From contig OY856188.1 of assembly GCA_963693315.1 (NCBI GenBank), positions 252,193,905-252,257,904 of the forward strand: a DNA stretch of 64,000 nucleotides, in the 5' to 3' direction. The position numbers and the translations under genes are program-made. The notes below the pieces were generated by a model. It was not told where the DNA came from, made no database searches, and saw nothing but the letters and a program-made list of their open reading frames with translations. How positions within the stretch are numbered: position 1 is the first letter of the stretch; each line of letters begins with the position of its first letter. Source of the DNA: Diogma glabrata (taxonomy: Eukaryota > Arthropoda > Insecta > Diptera > Cylindrotomidae). Below, one piece after another: positions 12,053-23,690 of this stretch.

Positions 12053-13400
12053 TAGTGTTTCCAATCCGGTTTAAGCCGGATTGGAATTATCCGGATAATT
12101 CGTAAAAATTTTGCTATCCGATATCCGGTTAATTCACAAAAAAAATCCGGATAACTAAATTAAAGCAAAAAAAATTGTTTGCGCTATTTACCTTTTTAAA
12201 AATTTTAATCAGCTACTACTAATTTTTCATAATAGACGTTTTCGTTTGGTCAATCTAAAACTTACGGTGCATGAACAATGTATGAGGTTTTTCCTCATGA
12301 GATTTGAGCAACTTTTTATTATTATTTTTTAATAGAAATACAATGCTTTAAAATGTAGGTAGCTCAATTCTTTATTAATCATGAGGAAAAAGTTACGAAA
12401 TTTTCAACTTTTTCATTGAGGAAAAAGTATTTCAAAAATAATTTTTTTTTTTCTCAAAATAAATTTTCATACAAACTGGGATCTCATGAGTAAAAGTATT
12501 TTCATTGTGCATGCATTGTTTGTTTTTTCATTTAGACGACTTCGTTTGGTTGATCTAAAAATTATCATTCCAGCAATTGTTTTGAATTTGAATTTTAAAA
12601 GTAATTTATTTACAAATAAAAAACAGTATTTTGCAGTGTCATAATTTAGGGTTCAATTTGTCGTAATTTGAAAATATTTAAAGTTAATCACATTAAGGCA
12701 GTCTATTAACAAAACGAGAAATATTGAGCTAGTTTCATTAATGATTTTGGTATGCAGAATTCAACACTATTCCAAAATAATAATTTTTACGATTTTATTT
12801 ATATTTCTAAATCATAAGCTATCAGTTATGCAAAAACGTTAATAAAAAGTTTGTTTCCGGATACCAAAACAACCAAAAATGTTAAGTTAAAAATGGTGGA
12901 ACAAGAAGTTAAGGAAAATGAAAATTCTCCAACTCCGACCGAACTTACCGAATGTAATTTAGTCATGGAATTGAAAACTACGATTTCAACAATCGAAAAC
13001 ACATAGTAAAGTTAATCGTTAAAATAATTATTCTGGACAAGGAATTTAATTTACAACAGCATAAATAAAACACTCACTCCTTACCTAGAAAAGCTGTTTG
13101 ATGCTTTGAAGACCATTCAACCTATTTCGAACGAAAGTGAAAGAGTCTTTTCGGTTGCTAGTATTTTATCTTCTTAACGAAAACTAGAAATCAGTTGCAG
13201 TTTCTAACGTTATACGCTCTTGTATTTTTAAAATATTATATTTTAGATAAAAATAAATTATTAACTAATTTTATTTTTTAAAACTACATATTGTTTTTAT
13301 TTAAATCCACTATCCGGATTATTATCCGGATATCCGGATAATTACTTTACATACTATTCGATATCCGGATAGTTAAATTCACGGATAATTGGAAACACTA
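12053..13400. mobile_element. Non-autonomous hAT DNA transposon with 8-bp target duplication
   Basis: The ends are TAGTGTTTCCAAT at 12053 and its inverted copy ending at 13400, fitting the hAT terminal consensus YARNG. The 8-bp sequence ATTGAGAG flanks both sides (12045-12052 and 13401-13408), the hAT target-duplication length. Many CCGGATA/TATCCGG motifs lie just inside both ends (12070-12160 and 13310-13385), as expected of subterminal transposase-binding repeats. Around 13088-13250 the plus strand reads LFDALKTIQPISNESERVFS, and further on VFLKY, which matches the hAT dimerisation domain; stops follow. The element is 1348 bp, so most of the transposase is gone. The intact ends and duplication suggest it is one of the younger insertions here. 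Confidence 0.88.
13078..13252 (+). pseudogene. hAT transposase C-terminal dimerisation domain relic
   Basis: The frame contains IQPISNESERVFSVAS, the conserved hATC motif (P.S...SER.FS.A), then a stop after ILSS, then a diverged RKLEIS region and LVFLKY, the usual R..L......FLK end. The catalytic Asp residues and the BED zinc finger are absent from the element. It marks the parental family of the 12053-13400 transposon and has no likely function. Confidence 0.75.
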
Positions 13401-13893
13401 ATTGAGAGTAAGGCCAATTCGAAGTAAGGATAGAAAAACGTAACATTATTTTTCAAATTTAGCACGGATGTCAAAATATAAAATTTTCAATATATTAGCT
13501 TCACATTTAGTAACTTGATAAAAAACACAAGTGAATTTTTCAAATACTAAGCTTTAAAAAATCGTATCAAAAAATCCATATGGAATCTCTCACCTTTTTT
13601 TTATAATTTCATAGCTGCATGTGTTTACTTTAAAATTTGTGAAAAACAAAAGAAGTACGATTTTTGAGATATGAGGTTTGAAGTAAACCAAGGTTTAACG
13701 CGCCTGCTAACGGAAAAGAGAAACATTACTAAGTTCCATTATTAACTTACAAATTTCGATTATTCCACTATTTTTCTTTTTACTTACAAAAATATACGAA
13801 AATCGCATGAAATTTGTGGTACCTATTAACAAAAACATTGACACCATTACCAAATGGAAAGAGCCTTAAAAAATCAACCGCGCATAACGCCGG

Positions 13894-14503
13894 CCTAAGG
13901 TAGAAACACAACACGGACGATAACGTCGGACGTTAAAAAAAACGTCTACAATTTCGCTGTTGTAACCACAACAAAGGTGTCAGGGTGAAAAGCTGTCAAA
14001 AATAAAATTGCAAAAACTAAAATATTTTGTTCCTTGTCAACATGAATTTCACAAATTTCAATTTTAAAACTAACTAATTTTTACTAATAAATAATAATAA
14101 TTTTTCTACTAATAACTAATTTTAACAATAAAATACAAAACACAAATTATGAAAATATATAAATGAATAAAACCGAATTCTGAACATAAACTGAAAATTC
14201 AATTGACATAACTCAAAACAAAACGATTACAACCTCAGAAACGCGAAAAAATCAGAAAATCATATTTTTCAGAAGGCGGCACTGTCACAATAACATTAAA
14301 AATTACCCTTGCAGCCAATTAAAATAAAATTGATATCTGGCAATAATCATCGCCGACGATAAATTAGAAATAGAATCTAAATTTTCTCCGACGAAAAAAA
14401 CTTTTTCGTTTATCGCTGTGTTTGTGTTTGAAATGTATGTATTCTGTGTATTCTAATGTTACTAACGTCGTCGTCGGACGGTTTCGCCCGTGTTGTGTTT
14501 CTA
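13894..14503. mobile_element. TIR element of about 0.6 kb (MITE-like) inside the palindrome arm
   Basis: The left end contains TAGAAACACAACACGG and the right end its inverse CCGTGTTGTGTTTCTAG. Inside these, ACGTCGGACG on the left is matched by CGTCGGACGG on the right. Comparison with the uninterrupted left arm of the surrounding palindrome (8985-9015) shows that this block is an insertion. The interior is AT-rich with no transposase. The superfamily was not assigned; the exact target duplication is blurred by divergence. Confidence 0.7.
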
Positions 14504-14639
14504 GCTTCAGAGTACTCAAAAAAAATTCAGATTCAAATTCAATTTTTCTTTCGTCAATGAACAATATATCCAAATTTTTAAAATTAGTCGATTTTTTTTT
14601 CGATGTACGTTTTCAAAATAAAAGCCCATTAACAAACAT

Positions 14640-15165
14640 ATCTATTTTTGGTTTTGTTTGTTAAGTTTGGATATTTGTTTGATTTTTGAAATTAAGTTGA
14701 ATATATTTTGTTTTGTGCGCCACTATAGTTTTGAATGCAAACTCACAAGGATTCAAAAATTTGTAATTGATTATGAATAATACTTGGTTAAGAAAACAGT
14801 TACCGGACAAACTAAACTAATGTTTAATCTTTAAAAAAAAATCAGTATTAATTGGAATGGGATTTAAAATGAATCTTATCACTCTTATTCTATATAATTG
14901 AATGACTTTAAAATAGATCTTATCATTTTAACAGATTGACAACGTTAATTAACGTTATACAAAGAAATTTCTTTTTCAGTCAAAATTAATTTTAAACAGA
15001 TAAAAATTTGACTTCGCGTGTCATGTGTTACATTAGCGTTTATATTATAATTTATAACAGTATAAAATACAAAGGGTGATTTTAGGTTGGCTTTAATTCG
15101 TAGAGATCGATTCGTTGGATTACAATAGTTTACAAATTTTTTATCTTTTTTGACTCTCTGAGATA
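14640..15165. other. Spacer between two palindromic elements
   Basis: AT-rich sequence with no supportable gene or repeat end. ACGTTAATTAACGT near 14941 is a short perfect palindrome. Confidence 0.3.
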
Positions 15166-15169
15166 AACA

Positions 15170-17305
15170 CAACTTTTCTTGTGGATTTTGACCTGCTGAG
15201 CACGAATATAATACTCATTTTTTTAGGTTAACTCTTGTTTTTGAGATATTCGCGAAAAAAAACAATTTTTTCGGTGAACAAAAAGATTATTCCGGTTTTG
15301 GGATCGCATATATTTTACAAAACAAACACATTTAATGTATTAATGAAACAAGTAAAGTAAAGTAAAGGTGCTAACAAACATTTTGAGCATTTTTTTGTAA
15401 AAATACATCAAGGATTCTTGAACACTCGAAAAAAGTTGAAAAAAAATAAAAAATTTACGTTTTCTTAAAAGTTTTCCATATTCAACGCCAAAAATTTAGA
15501 ACAAACAATGATTGTAAATTTTTTTAATTTCTTGGAGCCGTGGTAAATTTAATTCCCTATCTTTTAAATTAAAAAACACGAATATTGGTGCATGTTGCAC
15601 TAAGTTATTCAGGTTTTCCCAAAAAAAAATCAAAACAAAAAGTTTGGAAAAAAACATTTTTACTAAGAATAATTAAGGGGGGGGGGGGGGTTTATGGTTT
15701 TAAAGACGAAAAAAATAATATTTTTGTGATTTATGAAATTATTTATGAAATTTAATTAAATATTATTGTACAACTTTTGAAGTATGTCAGAAAAATATTG
15801 ATAAATAAGCCGGTGACGTTGAATCTCCAGAGGCGCCTTGAAAAAAAGTGGTTTTGCGGTTAACATTATAACTCGTTAACGGATCATTTGAAACAAAAAA
15901 ATTGATATGCATTTTAAAGGTGATGCATTTCTCGAGGTAATCAGGAAGAGTTTTTTTCTATTTTTTGCAACACTTGGAAGTGAAAAACGCGATTTTAGCT
16001 CAAAAAATCGCGGTTAATTTGTTATTAAAAAATAGAAGAAAATGAAAAAAAAACTCTTCCTGATTACCTGTTGATTTATGTGAAGAAGCAATATTCAAAT
16101 TTTCAAAAGGATCGGTTCAGTAGATTTTGAGTTCTAATGTTCACGAGCTTACAAACAACACTAAATTAGTGAAAATACAACTATAAACGAACGAACAGAA
16201 ACGAAAATTTGAGAATAATTTCGAGAAAATTTTAGCTCTGTTACAGTAAACAACCGTTCAGCAGAAAGTGTGCCAATAAACTAGTTTATATCCGATGTAC
16301 CTGAAAATATACAATATGTACAATGTCAGTTTACATTCTTTGAAAGACAGGTATAAACAGAGACAGGTATAAAAATCAGGTATTACGGCCGGTTGTTTGA
16401 AACGCTGTAAATCCGTTACTCGGATTGACTGACTTAAAATTTGTACACAATATTCCCGACATATTGTTCATTCAGAAAAGAAATAAAAAAAAAATAGAAA
16501 AAAATAATTTTAAAACCGAGGGTGCCCCCCCCCCCCCCCCTCTTAAATTCTAAAACATAATTGATTTATAAATCATATATATAAGTTGTTGTTCAGATTT
16601 TTGAATAAAAACTGCGAGCTATTTTGAGTTTTCCTTATTTCAACCGCGTTTATGTATTTTTTCTTTTCTTTTTGTGCCGTATCGTAAATTTGATTTTACA
16701 AGTTTAGTCGTTCTCAAACATCAGTTAAGAATTTTTTTAAAATACTATAGTATAAAGTTAAATTTATTTAAATGGAGTCTCAAGAAGTTTCAAGTGTAAA
16801 AATAGTCCAAATTCAGTTTGTTTTATTTGTTGAATTAACACATCCTACTAACAAAATCACTCCATATATAAGAATTGCATACCTTCATTATTTCGTCATA
16901 AAATTGAACGAAGATAAACCGTGGATGCCGAAAAATTGTTATGTCAACAGCAACTTAACATATTCAAGATGGTACAATAGAGAAAATGTTCATTTAACGT
17001 TTTAACGTTGTGTTACGACCAGGTTTTGACCATAACTCACCATTTTAACTCGAAAATCTGTATAACACGTCATATATAAATCAATTATGTTGCAGAATTT
17101 AAATTATTCTTAGTAAAAAATTTTTTTTACCAAATTTTTAGTGTTGACTTTTTTTTGGAAAAACCTGAATAACATCTTGCAACCTGCACCAAAATTCGTG
17201 TTTTTAACTTAAAAGAAAGAATATTGAATCAGCTGTAGGCTCCAAGAAATTAAAAAAATTTACAATCATTGTTTGTTCAAAATTTATGGCGTTGAATATT
17301 TTTTT
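15170..17305. mobile_element. Second long-palindrome element with G-run and C-run
   Basis: Positions 15480-15670 are reverse complementary to 17100-17305 (shared blocks include TTACAATCATTGTTTGTTC and GGCGTTGAATAT). Outside the left arm, 15170-15460 matches the reverse complement of 23380-23690, which may be the displaced continuation of the right arm. The centre holds a hairpin at 15936-16069. A run of about 13 G near 15677 lies on one side and a run of about 17 C near 16525 on the other. No transposase was recognised. It belongs to the same general class of foldback-like structure as the 8.9-kb element, but no sequence kinship was seen. Confidence 0.6.
15936..16069. repeat. Central hairpin of the 15.2-17.3 kb element
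   Basis: GGTAATCAGGAAGAGTTTTT at the left is answered by its inverse, ending CTCTTCCTGATTACC, at the right. Between them CGCGATTTT...AAAATCGCG pairs again around the motif AGCTC, giving a long hairpin with an inner stem. Confidence 0.75.
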
Positions 17306-17407
17306 TTTAATTCAAAGTTTAGCATGTTTAGTGTAAATTATAACGGATTACAAATTAACGTCTCTGAATATCCGAAAATACTATGATAACTAGGGTTTGA
17401 GTATATA

Positions 17408-19683
17408 AATCAAGTTTTTTTAAGAAATTTATTGATGTTGGTTTTAAAATTTTGGGGATTAAAATTGTCAGGGAATGCCCACGCAGGTAAGGTATTCCAG
17501 AGATGAGAAACTCGGTTGAAAAAATCACGATGGAATGCGACAGTTCTACACCTTATTATTTGAACCGTAAAAAGATGAGCTGCTGCGGCTACTCTAGTGT
17601 TGCGCGTAGGGTTTGCAGACTCTAGTGTCATTAAGCGCAGTCGGTGAATGTGGAATTGATACTTCATGAGATGCATGGAGCGTGCTATCATCAGCAAAAC
17701 TATGGATTGGATGAATTGTTGACTCCAACAAGTCATTAATATAGATGAGAAAAAGAGTTGGCGAAAGAGCGGAACCCCGAGGAAGTCCAGCATTAGTAGA
17801 AAAAACATCTGAAGAGACACCGTCAATGTTGACCTGAAATTTTCGATCAGTAATAAAGCTTTGAACCTAAGAAATAAGTTGCTCGTCTCAGCCATTGCAT
17901 CTCAATTTACATATAAGATTGTTATGCCATACCTTGTCAAATGCCTTGGAAATATCAACAGCAACGCCAAAAATTTAGCCATGGTTATCAAGCGACTTGT
18001 TCCAGACATACGTTACAAATGCCAGCAGATCTCCTGTTGCTCTTCCCTTACGAAAACCGTATTGTCTTACGTTCAAAATTTTTGATGATTCCAAGAAACT
18101 CATAATATTAAAATTAACATATTTTTCAAAAATTTTAACAACAATGGACAAAACTGATATGGGTCTGTAATTAAAGGGATCAGTTTTATTACCTTTCTTT
18201 GGATCAGGCTGAACGTTAGCAATTTTCCAAACTTCGGGGGAAATTCCTTTTTTATATGACATATAAAAGATTTTAGTGAGGACCGATGCTAACTCCTTAG
18301 CGTATGTTTTAAGAATGATTGGAGGTATACGATCAGGCACGGATGACGGATTAGTATTTACTTTTAGAAGCATTTTCCGAATAACATTTCTACGAAAAAT
18401 AATGCGCCCCATTTTATAAGATACTCTGGGAATTGGTCTAGGTTGAAAATTGGGTTCTTCTAGAGTAGAATTTTTAGAGAAATAAGTACCCAAAAGATTA
18501 GCTTTTTCTTTTTAGTCAATGATAGGTATGTCTCTTTCAATAAGAGGGGGTGAGATAAGAGAAGACTTACAAAAATTATTCTGGATAGCCTTAGTGAGCC
18601 AGTTGGATGCTCAGTAAATTTGGTAGCTTTTTTCTTATTATATAGATTTTTTTTCGTATCTATTAGTTTTCTATATAAATTTCTCTCTATACGATACCTT
18701 TTAACATTTTCATCGGTCTTATTATTCATAAACTTACGAAAAGCTTTTTTTTTAAATTTAATTGCTTTTTTTGCATTTATTCGAAAGCCATAGGTCAGCT
18801 TTTGGGGTATTAATCTGTTAGGAATATATTTGCGCATACCGTCGTCAATTATTTCGGAAAAATTAATAGCAGCCAGGTTCAGATTTTGATTTTTGACTAG
18901 TGAGACAATTTCGATTTCAGGGAAACAATTTAAAAAACACTTTAAGTCCTTGTCAAGCTGCAGCTTTGTAATCCCATACTAAACGAGCATTTGCTTCAAA
19001 TGGTTTAGAAGTCTGAATACTTAATTGTGTGGAGATCAAATTATGATCTGACCGACCTTAAATTGTATCAAGTAAGGATCATTCGTTAAAAACAAATCAA
19101 GCAAGTTACTACTTGGTCCAGGAATGTTAGGAATTCTGGTAGACTGGTCAATTATCTGTGTATAATTGTGATAAAGAGCAAAAAGTTAAGCCTGTTTACC
19201 TATCTCATTTGTAGTAGAGCTGTGAATGAGCCACTCTTTATTATGGACAATGAAGTCCCCAAGAACTATAAATTTGGCATTAGGATACTCAGTCAACCTA
19301 TCTTTTTTTCAGATAGGTCATGAAATAAATTTATGTTTTCAGGTGAGTTAGGTGAGCGATACAGTCCAAAAACAAATAATGTTTGATTAGAACAACTAAC
19401 CTTAAGAGATACCATATTGTGATATTTTGTATTTAATTCGAAATTTTTAATTCTCAAATATGAAATGGTATCCCTAATATACGCATTACGCACAAACACA
19501 ACGATGCTTCAAGCTCATAATGAGGACAAATATATTTATTTCTATCTAAATTTACAGCCCGCGCACTGATAATCGTTTCGGTTAAGAAAGAATATCAGGT
19601 TTGGTTTTCTAGGTAAAGATGGACTGAGTTAGATTAACATTCAATCCTCGTATGTTGGCAAAATTGATAGACAATTTAGCCAT
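17408..19683 (-). pseudogene. LINE family A endonuclease-reverse transcriptase ORF, broken
   Basis: The protein is split over several frames. The endonuclease part is seen from 19683 to about 19290, including SLKVSCSNQTLFVFGLYRSP. A Lys-rich linker lies near 18600-18840. The RT fingers and palm run at 17975-18493 with the blocks SSVPDRIPPIILK, FNYRPISVLS and QYGFRKGRAT. The C-terminal piece at 17410-17895 ends in FHRDFFNRVSHLWNTLPAW and NINKFLKKT. The catalytic YADD is not intact in any open frame. At least four frame breaks separate the blocks, so no active product is expected. Confidence 0.75.
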
Positions 19684-19888
19684 TCCAATTGGTAGAATCT
19701 TAAACTCAATAATGAAAATAAACAAAACTTGTAATTGATCGGTTCATTGATCAAATACAAAATAAATTCAATAAATTAAAATACAAATTACGTAAACAAA
19801 CAATAATGAACAACCGTACCACGTAAGGAAAAATATTCAGACGGTTGGGTAAACTTGTAACAAAGACTAAGTTTACTGTCTAAATAAT

Positions 19889-19934
19889 CAACCCAAGCAC
19901 AACCAACCCAAGTACAACCGACCCAAGTACAACC
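19889..19934. repeat. Short tandem repeat, about 15-bp unit, three copies
   Basis: ACCCAAGCACAACCA, ACCCAAGTACAACCG and ACCCAAGTACAACCG follow each other directly. They lie upstream of the LINE family A ORF start and may be part of its promoter-bearing 5' leader, as in other LINEs with tandem 5' units. Confidence 0.7.
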
Positions 19935-20544
19935 GATAATTAATAATTAAACATTATTTTGTAAATTTTCCTAAAAAAAATAATTTTTAAACTTATCTGT
20001 TAAAATTTTCTTTAGATCCTTAAACAACCTTGTATAAAAATATAGTGGTTTAGTTTACTTTTATTTTCAAACAAAAACTTTTATGCCAGTTATTATGTTA
20101 ACTCAAAAAATTTTTCAAAAATTACCTAAAAAGAAAATTAATAAAAATTTATTTAGTAATTTCTTAATAAAAAATAAATAAAAAGTAATAAAAAAATAAC
20201 TATATTAAAATATTTTTGAAAAAATATTGTACTTGATTTGATTAAAATAAGAAATATGACAGCGAAACACGTCTATATTCAACCGCTACTTCGATTGAAT
20301 TCAATATGGAAAAATATGGAGAAGCTGAGATCTCACAGCTCTGAGATATGAAGACTTCGGTCTGGGTAAAGGATTTTGATATAGTTTTCAGCAAAAAACT
20401 TTCACGAGGACATGGTTTTTAGTTTTGGGCAGCGAAGTATATCAAACATAACTATTTGTTAAAGTACAAGTATTTTTTATATCTGTTTAAAAATTTATTA
20501 CAAAACTAACACGAAACATCAATACGTTGCCGGAAAATTATAAT

Positions 20545-21215
20545 CAAAATTCCAAAAATATTGCTAAATTAAATAAAATCAAACTTTTTCGAAATTCCAA
20601 AAATATTCCAAAAATTAGAATGAAATCAAATATTTAAACTTTTTCTAAATTTCGATAATATTCCAAAAATTCTTACAAATTCAAACTTTTCCAGAATTCT
20701 AAAAATATTCTAAAAATTCTTACAAAATCAAAAATTAAAACTTTTTTCAAAATTCTAAATATATATATATATATAAAATTCAAAAATTCTATTTTTTTCA
20801 AAATTCTAAAAATATTGCAAAAATTAAACAAAATCAAAAATTGAAACCTTTTTCAAAATTCCAAAAATGTTCCAAAAATTAGAATGAAATCAAATATTTA
20901 AACTTTTTCTAAATTCAAATAATAATCCAAAAATTCTTAAAAATTCAAACTTTTTCCAAAATTCTAAAAATATTGCAAAAATTATTACAAAATCAAAAAT
21001 TGAAAATTTTTTCAAAATTCCAAAAATTATAATAAAATCAAAAATTTAAAATTTTTCAAAATTCTAAAAATATTCCAAAAGTTATTACAAAATCAAAAAT
21101 TAAAACTTTTTCCGAAATTCTAAAAACTTTGCAAAAATTATTACAAAATCAAAAATACAAACTTTTTCAAAATTCCAAAAATATTTTAAAAACTATAACA
21201 AATTCAAAACAGGTC
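20545..21215 (+). repeat. A-rich minisatellite array (left arm)
   Basis: Units of about 55-65 bp repeat the pattern CAAAATTCTAAAAATATTGC, then AAAAATTATTACAAAATC, then AAAAATTGAAACTTTTT with variation; roughly a dozen units are visible. A short (TA)n run interrupts it at about 20758-20777. Units differ by substitutions and small indels, so the array is not freshly amplified. Confidence 0.8.
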
Positions 21216-21296
21216 CTTTCGGACCTGTGTCTTGAGTATACCTATTTTTGGAAAAAAAAATTTTGAAATCCCTCCAGCGGTTTTCCCTGCAGCGTA

Positions 21297-22250
21297 GGCA
21301 CAGTGGTACAGATCAATTTCAGTTCGGCAAAAATTCATTTTATGAGTGATTCTTATGTATTTTTTAACGCTGAATCCGAATCTCCCATCGGTTTTTCCCC
21401 AGGTCAGCCATTTCTCCGAAAAACCGAATTTTCGGAGTTAAGGTGCAAAGTGTTTTTTTTATGATTCCTTTGGTTTTATATAGTCATTTTATGCAGAAAA
21501 ATGAGTTTTTAAATTTACCCGGTTTTTTTTTCGATCCGAATTTTCGGTTTTTCGGGTTTTCATGATAGATAGGTAAAAAATAACTTCAGATTCGGATTCA
21601 GCGACCAAAAGTATGGTAGAAACGATATAAAACTTTACTAGTTTGTTAACTTTAAATTTGACCGCACGTGACCTTTGAGAGATCACATCTTAATTTCCGC
21701 AAAAGTCCTCACTAATTTATGAGTGTCCAATTGAAGCCTGGTACTTTCTCTACAAGCTCCAAAAGAAAAAATGAGTGGGCACCTTTGGGAGCAAAAGTTA
21801 TAGCCAGTTGAATCTCGAATAAAAAACCCGGGCATTATGGGGGGATAATAATGTCAAAATCTTAAAATATATAATTAAAAGATATATTATCAAAATCAAA
21901 TATTAAGCTATACTAGACATCAAAATCCCAATTCGACTATTATAAAACGCCTTCAAAATCTTGACGGTAAATGTTTCCTTCCTAACTCTTTTTCATAGCA
22001 AGTCATGCGGAATTGGAGCTGGGTAAAACCATAAAACTGTGCCAGACAAAGATCTAGATGTAGCATGCTTTGCTATACATCTTCCTCTAGTATAGCTTAA
22101 TATTTGATTTTGATTTTTTTTCGGTTTTTCGGGGAAATGGCTGACCTGGGGAAAAAACCGATGGCAGATTCGGATTCAGCGTTAAAAAGTACATAAGAAT
22201 CACTCATAAAATGAATTTTTGCCGAAGTAAAATTGATCTGTACCATTGTT
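21297..22250. repeat. Inner inverted repeat with 120-130 bp arms
   Basis: Positions 21297-21430 and 22127-22250 are imperfect reverse complements (shared: GCTGAATCCGAATCT, CCCCAGGTCAGCCATTTC, TTCATTTTATGAGTGATTCTTATGTA). A second pair lies within it: AATCAAATATTAAGCTATACTAGA at about 21893-21918 and its inverse at about 22088-22114. Confidence 0.75.
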
Positions 22251-22282
22251 GTAGGTAATGACGGCTGGCCGGCCTACAGACA

Positions 22283-23246
22283 GACATAGGGGGAAGTGGG
22301 GATGGTATAAACAGTTTTTACTTAAAGCTCAATAACTTTAAAACCATAAAACATTTTTACTTAAAAACTGTTTCATTGTAAAATTTCATATCTTTACTAC
22401 AAAAAACTATTTTTTTTAATTACGTAACTAAACATTAAGTATAAAAGTTTGAATTCCAAAAAGTTTATGTTTCTCGTTTAAAGTATCCCCACTGGTGGGG
22501 CACTTATAAACAATGAGCATTTTTGTATGGGGCACATATAAACACCCAAAAAACACCACAATAAAATTCATAAAGTACCTTTTTTAAAATTTTTTATTAT
22601 TTATTGTGCTCTAAACAATATATATAAGCATATAACATATATATTTCTTTAAAAAAAAACAATATTTTTCGATTGTTGTAAAACCTCAATAAATTCAGGT
22701 AGAAAATTATAAAGAAAAAAGCAAAAATTCAATCTCATCGTATGTTTAGGTTTTGCAAATCAATATCAAAAGTGAAACGGGAAACCACACGTATACCATA
22801 TAACCATACCATGCTTCACATATAAACGCGTTTATACTATCAAAATTTTTTTTGTTTATATGTGCCCCACGTGGCGATTTTAGGGTTATGTTTTGAAAAA
22901 ATATTCCAAGATCTAAAATTTGGCTAAAACAAAGAAATATTATGTTTCTTGAATATTTCAGCTATCAAAACATGTTGGAATATTTTTAAACATATGATGG
23001 TAAAAAAAGTTATTCGAGTTTTACAAAAAAAAAAAATATTTACTTTTGGGTTGCCAAAACATCTATTCACCAATAACTTTTGAACAATACTGACTTGAGC
23101 TGTCAAATTCTCCTGGTGTGTGTAATCGATCGAAGCGACATCTGTGATATTTTTGCCGAATTTTTTGATTGATGTTTTGTGAGGGAAATTAAAACTGTTT
23201 ACAGTTGCCCCATGTTTATACTATCCCCACTTCCCCCTACATTTTT
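22283..23246. mobile_element. MITE-like element with AGGGGGAAGTGGGGATRGTATAAAC ends
   Basis: The left end AGGGGGAAGTGGGGATGGTA and the right end, its inverse with GATAGTATAAAC, define imperfect terminal inverted repeats. Internal copies of GGGGCACATATAAAC and its inverse lie at about 22536-22550 and 22855-22870. The interior is AT-rich and non-coding. It forms the centre of the larger foldback at 20.3-25.0 kb. Confidence 0.55.
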
Positions 23247-23379
23247 TTTTTGCTTTTTTAGAATCAGGAGGTCCTAAAACGTCGAGAAATGTCAAAAAAA
23301 GTGGTGGTAAGAATTTCACTTTGAGCTCATGAATGTAATACTTAGGACTTTCAGACCGAAGCAATTTTTAAAAAAACAA

Positions 23380-23690
23380 ACTTTTGATTTTTTTTCAACT
23401 TTTTTCGAATATAACTTCCAGAATCCTTGATGGATTTTTACTCAAAAAGAGATTTTGAGATTTAAATCTCAAAATGTTTATTATCACCTTTACTATGCAC
23501 TTGTTTCATTAACACATTAAATTTGTTTGTTTTGTAAAATATACGATCCAAAAACCGAAATAACCTTTTTGTTCACCGAAAAAATTGTTTTGTCGCGAAT
23601 ATCTTAAAAACAAAAGCTATTAAAAAAATGAATATGATATTCGTGTTCATCAGGTCAAAATCTATAAGAAAAGTTGGGTTTTATTTAGAG
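23380..23690. repeat. Inverted copy of 15170-15460
   Basis: The segment contains AATCCTTGATGGATTTTTAC, CACTTGTTTCATTAACACATTAAAT and TTTTTGTTCACCGAAAAAATTG, each the reverse complement of a block in 15170-15460. It could be the displaced end of the right arm of the 15.2-17.3 kb element, pushed away by the LINE and foldback between them, or simply another copy. Confidence 0.7.

Larger units (their letters stand above)
8864..14632. mobile_element. Composite long-palindrome (foldback-type) element, interrupted by later insertions
   Basis: The left arm at 8864-9640 is matched in reverse complement by four separated blocks on the right. 10605-10906 pairs with 9325-9640. 13576-13893 pairs with roughly 9000-9320. 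14504-14632 pairs with 8864-9000. Examples of shared sequence are ATGTACGTTTTCAAAATA, GTGGTACCTATTAAC and TTTACTTTAAAATTTGTG. The right arm is therefore broken twice: by 10907-13575, which holds a candidate LTR and a hAT element, and by 13894-14503, which is a TIR element. The original element was about 2.5 kb with arms near 0.78 kb around a centre at 9640-10605. No transposase was recognised in the centre. Long inverted arms with a non-coding centre fit foldback or long-TIR MITE elements. Confidence 0.7.
17308..19935 (-). mobile_element. LINE family A, longest copy (EN-RT ORF plus 5' leader)
   Basis: Read on the minus strand, the element begins with a leader carrying short tandem repeats (19889-19934), then an ORF start at 19683 (MAKLSINFANIRGLN), the N-terminus of an AP-endonuclease domain. 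It continues through endonuclease and reverse transcriptase and ends in a 3' UTR with a conserved TTCAGAGACGTTAATTTGTAA block near 17350-17370. Related copies are at 34500-35030, 45645-48360 and, on the plus strand, 40990-41560. It abuts the arm of the neighbouring palindrome at about 17305, suggesting insertion there. The clade is near CR1/Daphne-type arthropod LINEs by its C-terminal RD(F)F..R....WN.LP..F..... motif; the exact clade was not settled. Confidence 0.8.

Noticed and set aside
16772..17005. 77-codon plus-strand ORF as a gene
   Set aside because: It lies inside the palindromic element between poly-C and the right arm, shows no motif, and has the base composition of its surroundings.
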